Assembly: GCA_026874595.1 (NCBI GenBank)
Contig: CM049317.1
Location: 55,524,118-55,588,117 of the forward strand
Source: Sipunculus nudus
Lineage: Eukaryota; Annelida; Sipuncula; Golfingiida; Sipunculidae
Length of the DNA stretch: 64,000 bases
Direction: 5' to 3'
Below, one piece after another: positions 47,826 through 59,605 of the stretch. The stretch's first letter is position 1; each line of letters begins with the position of its first letter. Below the pieces are notes generated by a model that ran no database searches, was not told where the DNA came from, and saw only the letters and a list, made by a program, of their open reading frames with translations. The position numbers and the translations under genes are program-made.

Positions 47826-49734
47826 TGCAAAATGATTCGTGAATTCACGGCTTACATCGTTACAACACACTGACCTTTAAAAATATTTCTATCCGGAACA
47901 TATAATTTGCCTCAAATATTTTGCCATCTAACAGTATTTTCTGGAAGTCTTTTTGATAATGAAGTTTATAACACATAGAAAATTTTAATCATAAAACTGA
48001 AAATCTGTAACATTTTTTTAACGTTCATTCTGTTCAGAAATGAGAAAAATGATAAAATGATATTTTATTTGCAAAAATACATAAAATTATCATTTATCAA
48101 GGTTTTATTCTTGGCCTTGAAACCAATAACTTCCATAAATTGGTATGAAATATATTTTTTGTGCATTTCCTATCAAAACGGGTTGATACAACCATGCATC
48201 ACTAGTAACCTTTAATCACATAATTTCTTAAAATATGAAATACAAAGAAAAATTAATTTTTCGATGTTTTGGCAGAAAAAGGGTTATAGCCGTGCAATGT
48301 GCACATTTGCGACAACAACATCGAATTAAAAACAAAAATAGACACCCTGACGGTTAAAATGATATCACATTCAGCTTGTTATACCTGCGGTAGGGGTGGA
48401 CCAAATTTTGCGGCCAGAACCGCTATCTTATAATAGCCTCATTGGCAGTTTATGTATGTCATCAACGCGACCACGCCTGTAGGTTTAAAAGTCGGAAGTC
48501 CAAATATAGTTATTATGAATAATAACATATATTTTTGTTACCTGTAAATAAAAATTGTCATTATAAATAACATCAGATATTTCATATTATCTGCTAACAG
48601 AGGACAATCAATTCTACTTGTTGTCCTCAACAAATTGCCAAGATTTAGCGCACACTAAAAAGTCCGAGGGATAATGGGTTTACTCTGCATAAATTATTGC
48701 CGGGTAAGATCGCGAAAAAAGAACCATAGCGAAAAAATGAATAGTTAAAACCGCGAAACATTTGCTTCGCAAATATATGGTGACCCGCAGTCTTGTGACT
48801 TTTACCTGTCCCTTTTTTTTAATAAAACATAATATGAGTTACAACTTTTGAAAAAAAACCTGTCATTTAAGCAAAAATCAGCTTTAACAAGGGGGGCGAT
48901 AATGTGGGCCGTCCAGGGGCAACATGAAACGGGGTCAAGAGTATACCCTCAGGTGACATGAAACCGATTTCAGACTACAAGGGTACTGTAAGCTGAAATG
49001 GGAGGCAGTCTTTTCATCGGCCTGTCAGACGGTTCTCAAGGCGTGCATTAGAAGTCCATATTGTAAGTCCTTGAACATCTAGTGAGTGAATTTGAAAACT
49101 GATCCCTGTCCTTATAGATGCCGGGTTGGACGGAATAAGCTGCCATATCTCCGACATGAAAACAGCCAAAATTAATTAAACAGAGGCCGTGATACGGGTG
49201 TTGTGATACCCTCCTTTCAAAGCGACGCTCGGCAAAAAAAGATGCCCGGTGAAGCTGGGACGGTATCCGAATCACATACTCAGCCTGGGAGCTATTGTTG
49301 TCGTGTCAGACTGTGATTGAACGATTAATCATTTATTTCGGTAAAAATTAATAAATATAATTAACTTTCCGCTTGATTCTGTTGTCAAACCTGTTTAAAA
49401 GGGCCCATACTTCATTATTATACGATTTCCATAATCCACACGATGCACTGATCTGCATTCATATATTTATAGCCGGATATAGTGAAGAAAGCCGTACATT
49501 TTACGGGCAAGTTCCTTATTCTGTTTCTGATTTTAACAGACACGTTTCTTGCACCCATTACCTCTTCAAAACAATTACATTTGATAACATGCAAATAAAG
49601 GGAATTTAAAGGAAGAAATATGAAATATTGCAATAAACCTTTTTTGAAATTTGAAATGCATGACAAAACAGACAAACTTAGCCCAGCAAATTACCCTTTT
49701 CATTTAATTACAATCATTTAATTACATGATAAAT
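47826..49734. other. long AT-rich stretch, nothing definite
   Basis: The minus-strand frame at 49048-49275 shares 'gatgccgg' and flanking bases with 55077-55084, hinting at another dispersed repeat. No exon is recognised. Confidence 0.4.
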
Positions 49735-51420
49735 ACATGTGACCCAGGGGTCATGATGCTCAGCTGACTAGGAAAACATTCACGAAGGGAATTTTATCAA
49801 TGCCAAATTTTGTAGGTGGTATCTCCATTCAACTTAAGCATAGCTCAGAGGATATGGGTAACAGAGACCTTATTTCAGGTTTCAAGCAGATCTTTATTGG
49901 ACCTCCCTGAATGTCAAGTAAGAAGATTCTAGGTCAAATGGTTACATTTTATGCCCTGTTAACAGATGACCACATCTTTGAAGGTATATAAAATAGAGAA
50001 AAAATGGGTAAAATTAAAAAAAAAATCCAGGTGGCGCCACCAGTCTGCAGAAACTAATGAAAGACTCCATGAGCAATACACATGCAAAGAATCGTGGTGA
50101 TAAATGAATTAGTTGTTCAGATAATGAAGGTTTTTATCACATTTTCAATTATTCCGGGGGGGGGAGGATATTTCTGAGCCACATAGCTTAGAATGTCAGA
50201 TGTCCACGCGGACTTTTCATGGGCCTCCATGTTCATGGACAGTTCATGGATCTCCCAGGATGTCAGCTTAGAACTTTCTAGATTAAGTGATAAGGATTTG
50301 TGCCATGTTAACAGATGACCGCATCTTAAGAGGTCTCAATAATAGAAAAAATCGTAAATATCGAAAAAATCCAGGTGGCGCCACCAGACTGCATAAATTG
50401 TTGAAACATTCCATGATCAATATCCGTGCAAAGAATCATGGATATCAGTGCATTTGTTGTTCAGATACTTGAGCTTTTGTATCAAATTTTCTGTTATTCT
50501 GGGGGGGGGGGGGTACTTCAGAACCCCATAGCTCAGAGTTTATGGGTAACAGAGACCGAATGTCAGATGTCCACGCAGACTTTTAATGGGCCTCCCTGCA
50601 TGTCAAGAGGAAATATGCTAGGTCCAGCCTTTACAATTTGTGCCATGTTAGCAGATGACCGCATTTTAAGAGCTCTCAAAAATAGTGAACAAAAATCGTA
50701 AAAATCGAAACTGCAGACTGCAGAAACTGATGAAATATTCCATGATCAATATCCGTGGAAAGAAACATGGTGATCAATGCATTAGTTGTTCAGACACTTA
50801 ACTTTTGTATCAATTTTTCCATTATTCTGGCGAGGGGTACGTCGGAGCCCCATAGCTCAAAGAATATAGCTAACAGAGACCTAATTTTAGGTTTCCAAGG
50901 AGACTTTTCATAGACGTCCCAGATTATAACAATAAAAGATTCTAGGTCTGGTCGTTACGATTTGTGTCCTGTTAACAGATGACCGCAGCTTTAAGGTATC
51001 AAAAATGAAGAAAAAAAAAAATCGTAAAAAATCGAAAAAATACAGGTAGCGCCACCAGTCTGCAGAAACTGATGAAACACACCATTATCAATATATATGC
51101 AAAGATTCATGGTGATCAATGCATTAGTTGTTCAGATATTTGAGCTTTTGTATCGAATTTTCCATTTTTCTGGGGGGTACTTCGGAGCCCATAGCTCAAA
51201 GAATATAAGCAACAGAAACCTAATTTTAGGTTTCCAAGGACCCTATTCATGTTTAGTTAGAAGGTTCTAGCACCAGTTGTTACGATTAATGCCCTGTTAA
51301 AAGATGACCGCATATTAAGAGGTTTCAAAAATAGAGCGGTTACGAATTGTGCCCGGTCGACGCACAAAGAGTGATCGCTATAGCTCAGATGACTGACAGT
51401 CAGCTGAGCTAATAACCGGA
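49735..51420 (+). repeat. tandem ~340-bp repeat, four to five units
   Basis: Units are marked by the perfect palindrome GGTGGCGCCACC at about 50030 and 50374, a deleted equivalent near 50710 and a variant near 51045. Recurrent strings are 'tctgcagaaactgatgaaa', 'tgcattagttgttcagata', 'acagatgaccgcat' and a G-tract (50156-50164, 50501-50513). The third unit has lost the palindrome. The outer ends match 45353-46700. Confidence 0.75.
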
Positions 51421-52678
51421 TTTATTTTTATTTTAAATTCCGGCGGACATCTTGGCCGCCATTTTGAATTTTGACCAATATAGGACGAATTTGGCTTGGC
51501 CCCATATCTGAAAACATTCAGTTTGGTCTGGACAACCATAATGCCAAGTTTCATGCTTCTTTCATTTGTTATACAATTCTTCTCATAACAGCTGGACTAT
51601 AAAGAAGAAAAGCCGTTTGGTTAAGAAATATCAATTTATTTTAAAGGCTATTAATAAAATGATCAAAATTTACACAGGCCATTTAAAAGAGACACTACCA
51701 AAAAAGACGGCATACGCGGTTGCTAAAATGTTATGCGTGTTCTGATCAGCTGTGGTTGGTAGAAACGATTCGCCAGAAACCGATCTGCTTGCTTAACCCT
51801 GCCATGATTGCCACAGAAGTGGTGAAATCACGCAATTCTTGCAATGCCTGATTGCAATATCTGATTTGTGAAGGTCGTGCGCTAGAAATCGTCAGTTGCA
51901 GGTTCCATTATATAGCCCCGCATCATTTGCTTTGTATACTCACAGAGCCGCCCTGACCTATGCTGAAAAAAATTATGCATAACCCCTTTCGGCGACGCGA
52001 TGTAAGTAAACAGTTTACCGCTAATATAGTCATGAATGAAGTCACATGGGATGAAATTTTACTACCTCTTATTGGCTATCTATCCTTGACTCGTCAACGC
52101 TCCGCCAATTACAAGAACGTTTGCGTGAACAAGACAAATTAACTGTCAAATGGTTTAAATGCAAACATCAGCCGTTTAACAGTGTGAATGTCTCGAGAAC
52201 TTCCATTTAATGCGACAGCGATGAACTGCCGCTTTATTTGTTATCAAATAAGAACCATTTCTAACTGTTAAATATTTTTCCGTGACCCCCCAAGTTTTTC
52301 ATAATTATTAGCGCATATAAATATATGAGATTTCATTGATCTTGGGCTCATGTGCGCAGGCTGTTCCGCCCGAGTAACGAAATTTGGTAGCGGTTTCCCG
52401 GCAGTTTTTCTCCTCTCACGTACGAGGGTGTACCGATCGCTCCTAGATTATAGGTACAATCAGACTAATTTTAAAATGTTCAAATTGAACGAATGGCAAT
52501 TATTATCGGAATTAACAACATCTTATACCTGGAGACCGTTGAAGATAAAGATTGTGATAGGACGTCTTTTTTTTTTAGCACATGAAGGTACATTTTTACG
52601 GATTTGCATCTTCACATTATTCGGAGCCGAGCCTAAAAAATACGGGCAATTGTCACGGGCCCCTAACAAAAATTTCGA
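51421..52678. other. repeat-like start, then nothing recognised
   Basis: 'catcttggccgccattttga' (51450) is a phrase I associate with dispersed mollusc repeats. The 111-codon plus-strand frame at 52350-52685 has no recognisable domain and ends inside the SINE head. Confidence 0.4.
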
Positions 52679-52985
52679 ACCCTAGACGACTGTAGTGTAT
52701 AACGGGTCTAGGGTAGAGCAGAGGACACAAAGCAGGGTTCGAATCTCGGCCGAGGCTGTAACATTTTTTACAGACTCACCAAGGGAAGAGTGCGACCAAC
52801 AGTCGTGTTTAATTCACCAATGAGTGCACCTTTCAGGGGTTCCTCGATGTCATGACCCAACAACACACCCCGGACGCGCAGTCGCAGTACACATTTAGCC
52901 TGGTTAATCGTCAGAATAATCGCGTGCTAATGCCTTATCGTGTAGCCCGAAACCGAAGCAGAATTCTGCAGATGTACGTACATAT
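52679..52985 (+). repeat. SINE-A copy, plus strand
   Basis: The tRNA-like head has an A-box-like 'tagtgtataacgg' (52697) and B box 'gggttcgaatctc' (52736). The body contains 'caccaagggaagagtgcg', 'cctttcaggggttcctcg' and, near the 3' end, 'gcccgaaaccga'. The typical tail is not seen. Confidence 0.6.
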
Positions 52986-53248
52986 ATAGTTATGGTTATA
53001 GTTAACCCCAAAATATCAAATAAAGGCTTCAGAGGGAGATGATATTTCAACAGACCCAATCGGATTCACGCTCCTGTTTTATCTACAGGCCAAGACTTTT
53101 AGATTACTGCAGAGCTATTACATAGAAAACTGTAAATCAAGAAGACTCAACAATACAATACCGTTTTTACCCTTTAGTTACCTTCGTACTGTTTCAAAAG
53201 ACTCGTCTGGGCTTTAGGAACAGGCAGAAAAACCATAAGAAGACGATG

Positions 53249-53569
53249 TTACCTCATAACCTCATTGTCATCTATCACTAGAATTTTTTGTCTTTTCTGG
53301 AATCGGGAAGTTCTTGCAGACAAACACACGATATAGTGGAGATTATCACCTTTGATTCTGTGGATTCCATCGTATTTCTTCGCAAAGAATTGTTGTCTTA
53401 ACGGCACTTTCAACATTGTCTGTTTTAAATAACATTTAGGCTTTTTCAGGATAGATGTGGCACGTTGGCGCTCAGAATAGATAAAATACCTAATTAAAAA
53501 TGACGGGTCAAATCCGGAGCTCATTGAATCGGATAATGTTTTAACGTGATGTGTTCCTTGAACTTCCAT
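53249..53569 (-). CDS. candidate first coding exon or small ORF just downstream of a solo LTR
   Basis: ATG at 53569 opens 106 codons of well-mixed composition, including FDPSFLIRYFIYSERQR, VPLRQQFFAKKYDGIHRIK and KRQKILVIDD. The stop (TAA) overlaps a good donor, ATGAG then GTAACA (rc of 53254-53249), so it may be a spliced exon. The family is not recognised. The start is 35 bp downstream of the 3' end of a same-strand solo LTR, outside its target duplication, so this is host DNA next to the LTR and not retroelement gag. Whether the LTR drives it is unknown. A chance frame is possible, but length and composition exceed the local background. Confidence 0.45.
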   Translation of the reverse strand: MEVQGTHHVKTLSDSMSSGFDPSFLIRYFIYSERQRATSILKKPKCYLKQTMLKVPLRQQFFAKKYDGIHRIKGDNLHYIVCLSARTSRFQKRQKILVIDDNEVMR

Positions 53570-53603
53570 TTAGTTGCAAGAGTATAGATCAATCTTTGGC
53601 TAA

Positions 53604-54438
53604 TGTTACGGGACCTTATATCAACAGATCACGTATGTGTGATTGACATAAATTTTGTCAAGGAGATATAAAAAATCAGATTCTGTAACACAAGGCAGCG
53701 TGAAATTTCTAGGAGAATGAATAAAGAAGTCAGTGGTATTTTGTTAACAAATAACTATAATTTATTCTTAAAACAACCCTAACATTACAATACACTAAAT
53801 CAATACAATTACACGGTATAACAGCGGTATAACAACAAATCAATAAAATCACACAGTAAAATAAACAAAGTGCACAGTACTTGGATACCACCACTGTCAC
53901 AACGATAAGTCCTTTAAAATGTATATGCCGGATGAAAAGTCCACACAAATCCTCTCGGAGAATAACAGTCCAATGTAAAGCTCTTGTTACAATCCAGAAA
54001 GTAAACTCAAGGCAGGCCTCATTAAATTGTATAGAGTTAGTAATAGTAGAATCCCTGAAATTACTGGATAATCGGACAGGTCCCACAAACTGACATAAAC
54101 ACGTCTGTGTCCGCTGGAATATACTCTCACCTCTCTCTGCTTTAGAACACAAACCCCTATTTATAACTTATTGCCCCAAGCATAGAATTTTCCACTTCTC
54201 GAACAGTCTAAAGGATCTAAAATAATACACAGTAAACACGCGTTACAGGGATCATCTAGAAGAAGATCGCTGTGTCTCTACATACCAGGGTCCACACGTG
54301 AGCCCCACCCGGCTCGGCCAGGCGAGAAAGCCCCAAGCTAGCATGACAACGAGAGCCCAACCAGTACGTACTAAACTGAGAGTGCAACTATAACACGAGT
54401 TACGCCCGTGTCACACAATAAAAAGAGCACCTGTAACA
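53604..54438 (-). mobile_element. solo LTR, minus strand
   Basis: On the minus strand it begins TGTTACAG and ends CCGTAACA, 835 bp, flanked by CTAA on both sides (53600-53603 and 54439-54442). TATAAATAGG is at rc 54166-54157 and AATAAA at rc 53766-53761. It is the diverged opposite-orientation copy of 44053-44932. The 140-codon open frame inside it is not a gene. It also contains a well-conserved 'gggctttctcgcctggccga' segment (near 54316-54335 in reverse complement). Confidence 0.8.
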
Positions 54439-54461
54439 CTAAGGAAAATATTAAGCTGCTT

Positions 54462-55654
54462 TAAGCTGCGATTACCGGGCGCGCGGTATGCTATATGCGG
54501 AGTGCGGCAGCAGAATGCGATGTAAAACCGGTTAGGGAATTTATTTACACTCCTTTCACAGTGCTTTACCTGTAGGCCTTCTACCTATATCGTTAGCGCT
54601 GTTTGTTCGACCTCGTATCCAGAATCGCTACATTAGAGGGGATCACTGTATATTGGTTCAATCAGATTAGACACTGTGCTGGAAGACACAACCTCTATGG
54701 TTGGCTGATATTGCCACATGATTAAATAGCAAATATAAATGCTGCTGGCAACATTTTTAGGGGTTGAAGAGGCCATTGTGTATAAGCTAGACCACAATCT
54801 TTTCCCATAAAGAGTTGTGGTCTTCTTGATTGCGTGTAAACAATGCCCGATATGCGACACACAACTGGAGCGACAAGGAATCTACATAATTATTAGGCCG
54901 TGTTGCCAGCAAGAGGTTTACCAGCCAAGCGAGGAATACACGGAACAACTGCTGTTACATTTGTTTTGAGTGACAGCTCATCGCCCCGGAAAACGTTTGA
55001 ATAGGCCACAATCTGTGGCACAGACTCAGAGAGAATGGCCCGGCACGTAGTTTGAACTGGTCCTTGTGTACATAGGATGCCGGCCGGTGAGCTGTAATGG
55101 AAACGAAATGTATAAAAACATTGGCTCTGTGTACATTTCGCTGTCTGGTTTCCGTTTTGCTAGAAAATTCGTCGATGATGCCAGAACGTAGAGGGAGCAA
55201 TTAAAATTCGACTATTTTTTACTAAGAGAAATCATTCGAGTGCACTTGAAGCGCACTTGAAGCGCAGCTATGGGCGGAGCAATGATGCCTGTCGAGTGTT
55301 TGTTAACTCGCATTTGGTTGGCTGCCTGACAACGCCCAACACCTGGTGTCTAAATGTATCATAAACAGTCAAACCAGACAGCGGGAAAATCAGTAGCTTC
55401 TTTAGAAGCGCAAGATTTCCGCTGCTTCGGGAGCGTAGAATTTACTTGGCGGGCGGTAAAATATAGCCCGGATGATGTCAAATCCCGCTAGGTCGCACTG
55501 CATCTGTAGTTCATGCATATGGTAACTAGAGCCCATGGACCCTATACCGCGCGCAAATTCCATTTTACCGCGGGCCTGGTAAACGCTTTATGATACAAAA
55601 AACTAGGGTGATAAAAACGTTTTCGCATACCGCGCGCCCGGTAAACGCAGCTTA
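54462..55654. mobile_element. GC-ended inverted-repeat element
   Basis: Arms at 54462-54490 ('taagctgcgattaccggg...') and 55625-55654 are inverted and almost identical, both with CCGGGCGCGCGGTATG. 'taccgcgcgc' recurs at 55543 and a direct 'ggtatgctatatgc' is found at 54485 and 55665, so the outer structure is more complex than simple arms. The interior has an unsupported 81-codon minus frame (55200-54955). No target duplication found. Confidence 0.45.
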
Positions 55655-56900
55655 CTGGTCGCACGGTATGCTATATGCAAAAATTGTGTTTTCGCTCCAG
55701 TTATTTTATCATAAACCGTTTGGAGCAGGGTTAAGAAATTACATAAACCGCGGGGAAACAGTTTTTTTCACAATTTCTTGCCAGAAAGTCCGCTGCACAC
55801 TACCTCCTATTTGTACAGGAAACAACAATCGGTCTCACAAATAACCACGTAAATGTATCCTTGAACCTGTCATTCAGCGGGCTTCGGTTGGTAAATCAGA
55901 CAAAAATTGTCCTTGAGGCAACTATGCAGCCAGGCGAATTGGGTGGAAGTTATTGCCCACCGCCGGGTAACTGTGGCTTCTGCGACCATTGAGTAATTGA
56001 GTACCGCGTTTATACGGATTCATTAGACAACAGACAGTGTATTTTAGGATACCTTCGTTAAGAAATTTTATGTTTTTATCGCCGCCGGTGGTTGGTGGAC
56101 TGGTTGTTTGTCTGTTAGTTAGCGCTTTACTCAAAACGTTATGAACGAATATTTTTTTTGAACGGTTGGGATAACACCCATGGAAAAATCCTAATTTTTG
56201 TTTTAATTTAACTCTAGGTCACTATATTTTTTTAAGATCCTCTTATAAACAAGAGACTTGTTGACCTTGACCGAATTCGAAATCTAATCATTCACTGATA
56301 TTACTATTAGGGGACGTCTTGGCTCTGGCCGGCAGAGATGACCTATGATGCAACTATCAAGTTGGTAAATGTGTTTCAATCATATATTCCGTGCGCTTAG
56401 GCAGCAAACGGGGGAGTTTGATAAGGGCCCTGGTGGATGTATATAAAGCGGTCTCCGACTGCTTTCGAGTAATGACTCATTTAACATATAATAACCAACA
56501 ATACTAATTTTACGTACACTTTAGTTATGGTGATGTATTTTGATATTCAACTTGGAGAGAAACGTTAGTGTCAGCGTGGACGGGATACATGAGTGATTAT
56601 CCACCAGAAAAGTTAATCTGCAATACCTACATGCTATCTGAGTAGAACGGCGTGAAGCATACAAATTGTCTGAAAACGTCTAATTTGTCGTTATTCACTT
56701 AATTTACACCGAATTTTTAAACACCAGTTAATTACTTAGACATAAACCTTTTCCCACTCTGAAATATTAATTTGCAAATCTTTCTTCCTTCCTGTCACTA
56801 ATTTACTTAATTTATTCACCATTGAAAACTATTACTTTAATCTAGTATCATGCGTTATTTATCATTTGAATTAACGGTAATTTTCTGCGCCATCTTTCAG
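55655..56900. other. stretch with promoter-like motif
   Basis: TATATAAAG at 56440-56448, preceded by GC-rich DNA, resembles a Pol II TATA box on the plus strand. No transcript start or following coding exon within a few hundred bases is established, except the candidate exon at 56901. Confidence 0.3.
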
Positions 56901-56953
56901 TGTAAAAAGACAACAAAGAGACCAGTATATGCCGACATCGAGCGAGGACTCTC
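56901..56953 (+). CDS. candidate small internal exon
   Basis: A good acceptor, 'ttttctgcgccatctttcag' (ends 56900), is followed by 53 nt and a strong donor GTAAGA at 56954. Two of three frames are open; one reads CKKTTKRPVYADIERGL. The exon is short, so chance is a real alternative. It begins about 450 bp downstream of the TATA-like site at 56440. Confidence 0.3.
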
Positions 56954-57039
56954 GTAAGATTCTTAGGTTTATATGTTTTCCGAATATCATCTTAGCTCAA
57001 ACCGGGCAGTCAAATCTCAGCCCGAGGAATGTTGCAACT

Positions 57040-57145
57040 TTTCCGGGTCGGTGCCCGCCTTGGTTGAGCGCTCTGTCCACTCATGGGAAAACTGTGCCTT
57101 ACAGTCGTGTTTTACTGTGCGCATTTCGGAGGTTCCTCTGTGTCA
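57040..57145 (+). repeat. SINE-A fragment, plus strand
   Basis: 'acagtcgtgtttta' (57102) and 'gcatttcggaggttcctc' (57120) align with 52807-52856 of the plus-strand copy. Confidence 0.5.
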
Positions 57146-57199
57146 TACCCCGCCAAAGGGGTTGTCTTCGCAAAAAGAACCCGAAAGGTGCAGGGCACA

Positions 57200-57955
57200 A
57201 AGCCTGGTTTACGCCGGTATATTCTAGTGTTACCGCCCTGTTACGTATTCTGCAGAACCTACTTAATTAAGCTAGTATTTAAAAAGTATATAAAACAATA
57301 TCATATATAATGGACACTACCGAATTAATGCCGTGGCATTTATCTTTAAACATTCAAAATACTTATTTCATTTAATTATGTAATACATTTTTATATTGAC
57401 CTTTTTTATTAGATAAACGTTCAGTAACAGGGTTGCAATGTAAATGTTAATTGCCATTTGCATGACGTGCACATGCGCAGCCATGCTATTCTTTAGTATT
57501 ACGTAAAAAAGTCATCATTAGCATTCACTTCCAAGAAAATCATCAAAGGTTTGTACATGAGGAGTTCAATGCAGGCTGAAGAAAAATTATCAAAGTTTTA
57601 CTGACGTACCTGAAAAGGGGGATGCTGGCTTAAGGAAAACCTTTTTCTTTGGTGATGGTCCGTTTTTTTTTAATCCTTGAGGAAAATAATACAATGTATA
57701 CATTGACTTTGGGATGTGCCCTTGCCGGGCTTTGCTGGGGAAGATTGATCGACGACGGTTCGCTCACAAAGGACAGGCACGGAGGAACAGCTCAGGTTTG
57801 AAATAAATATAACACAAGGTATGTCCGGGCACATATTGAGTTCAGGGACCTCCCTCGTGAGGCCTTTGATGATTTATTTCAAGAAATTTCAGTAATTTTC
57901 CTATTATTTTTTTTCTAAATTAAAACCACTATTTGGTCATCTTTTACCATTAATT

Positions 57956-58026
<71 letters not shown>

Positions 58027-59320
58027 TCAGAATATATTTCGATAATGGTCAGTAATATATTCTGTGGATCCGCTCTTAGCATCAGGGTTATAGATCACGG
58101 TTGGATTCGTTTATCACTCTTAAACTACTACCAGAAGATAACCCCTTTGCATACGTTTATTGCCCTTATCACTCTTTTCCGTGTCTGGTATAGCAAGGCA
58201 TTAATGTGATTTTAAGAAGAAATTGGAAGAATTATGTAATATCATATCTTAGCAAGTGTAAAATAAAAATGATAATTTATCTAGAGCGAAGCCTATACAT
58301 TGTTAAATAATAAATGTGTTTTTATCCAATAGAAAACAATATAGTTTATAATTAATTCACTTTCGACCAAAACCATTTTGACTATACAAAATGTACTTCT
58401 GGTTAAAACAACACATTACGAGAAGACTTGTATGATTTGTTTGAAATTACGAACGGTTTTCCTTATAACTGGTGACAAACTAGGAGAAAGAAACATCAAT
58501 TTGCTTCCAAAGAATGTATCTTATACGAGTAATGGGTCAAACCCTGGTGTAATTAAGATATTTTTTTTAACTCAAAATATACAAAACATAAGCAATAATG
58601 ACAGCAGAACTACATTTTTTTCAGGAAGATTAGACGTTTCAGACTGATGGAACATGCTAAGTTTTTGTTGGTTTCCAACAAATAAATTTTTCAGCATTCC
58701 ATTATTCAAGTGCCACTTCGCAGACAGAACGGTAAGTAAAAACATAAAGTATATCCGTTTTCATCAGTTTTCCCATCAGGGTGGCTGGCTACGGACACAT
58801 TTGTGGGTGATCTGAAGCATTATCGTGTAACCTATCCGTCATGGGCAGCCTTCGACTTGCCACCCTGTCTTCCAAATTGGCGAGAAGTCCTACGTCTCAT
58901 TTTCGATTAATCCTGGCGACTCCCCTTGAATCAACGCTAATCTTCTGTCGTTGACACCAAGCGCAGACTTATCAAAGCAAACCCGCACAGTGGGTGACAG
59001 TACACTGTATAACAAATCAACTCGCCTTCCTGTACGGAACTAGTGGTCCGCAGGCAGGTCATTAGGTTCAGTATAAAAAGAACATTGTACATACATTGTC
59101 GCCACCTTACAGTTTACTTCCGGGCTACCATTGCATGTGTGTTTTGTAGAATCTGTTTACTTTCTGATATATAATGTGTTTCTCCTCACATATATTTTCT
59201 CCATCATTCGTCATATGTGTTCTTTGTTACATATGTCTATGTCTATATTTGATTTATGTTTCTAGTGATCTTATATGTCTATGTTTGTATGTAATCTTTT
59301 TTTAACCCTTTTTCAGTAAA
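57200..59320. other. AT-rich stretch with (TA)n
   Basis: A (TA)n of about 63 bp lies at 57962-58024. The 89-codon plus frame at 58378-58647 is AT-rich and unsupported. Short 'tatgtctatgtcta' repeats occur near 59233 and 59325. Confidence 0.5.
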
Positions 59321-59339
59321 CGTTTATGTCTATGTCTAT

Positions 59340-59605
59340 ATTTGCTATTTATTTACTTGATTTTGGAGTATTTTTTCCCTTCCCTTCCGTGTTTAGGTTT
59401 TTTTCCTACGACATCTGAAAGAATCCGTTCTCTTCGCTCCTGTGCCTCCTTTTGATAGCAGCGTCGGGTGGTCGGTAGGGGAAGAGTCAAGTGGAACCGG
59501 TGAAAACAACCGACCTGCGACAGGCTACTACAAAATACTCTCGCAGCCACGTAGGGGATCGAAATCGGGTCGCCTTTACCACCCGACAGTCGGGCCCTTT
59601 GCGCT
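59340..59605 (-). repeat. possible second SINE type
   Basis: In reverse complement 'ggtggtaaaggcgacccgatttcgatcccc' lies at about 59588-59555 (given in parts: A-box-like 'gggtggtaaaggcg', B-box-like 'gatttcgatcccc'). A body with 'ggttgttttcaccggttcc' follows. It does not match SINE-A. The 65-codon minus frame across it is not taken as a gene. Confidence 0.3.

Noticed and set aside
52350-52685. 111-codon plus frame
   Set aside because: Product unrecognised, no splice-site support, and the end lies in a SINE head. Kept out of the gene calls.
53730-54152. 140-codon minus-strand frame
   Set aside because: It lies entirely inside the solo LTR, across its TATA and polyA region, and is not kept in the other LTR copy.
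44053-54438. A single full-length LTR retroelement between the two LTR copies
   Set aside because: The two LTRs are in opposite orientation, have different target duplications, and no gag or pol sequence lies between them.
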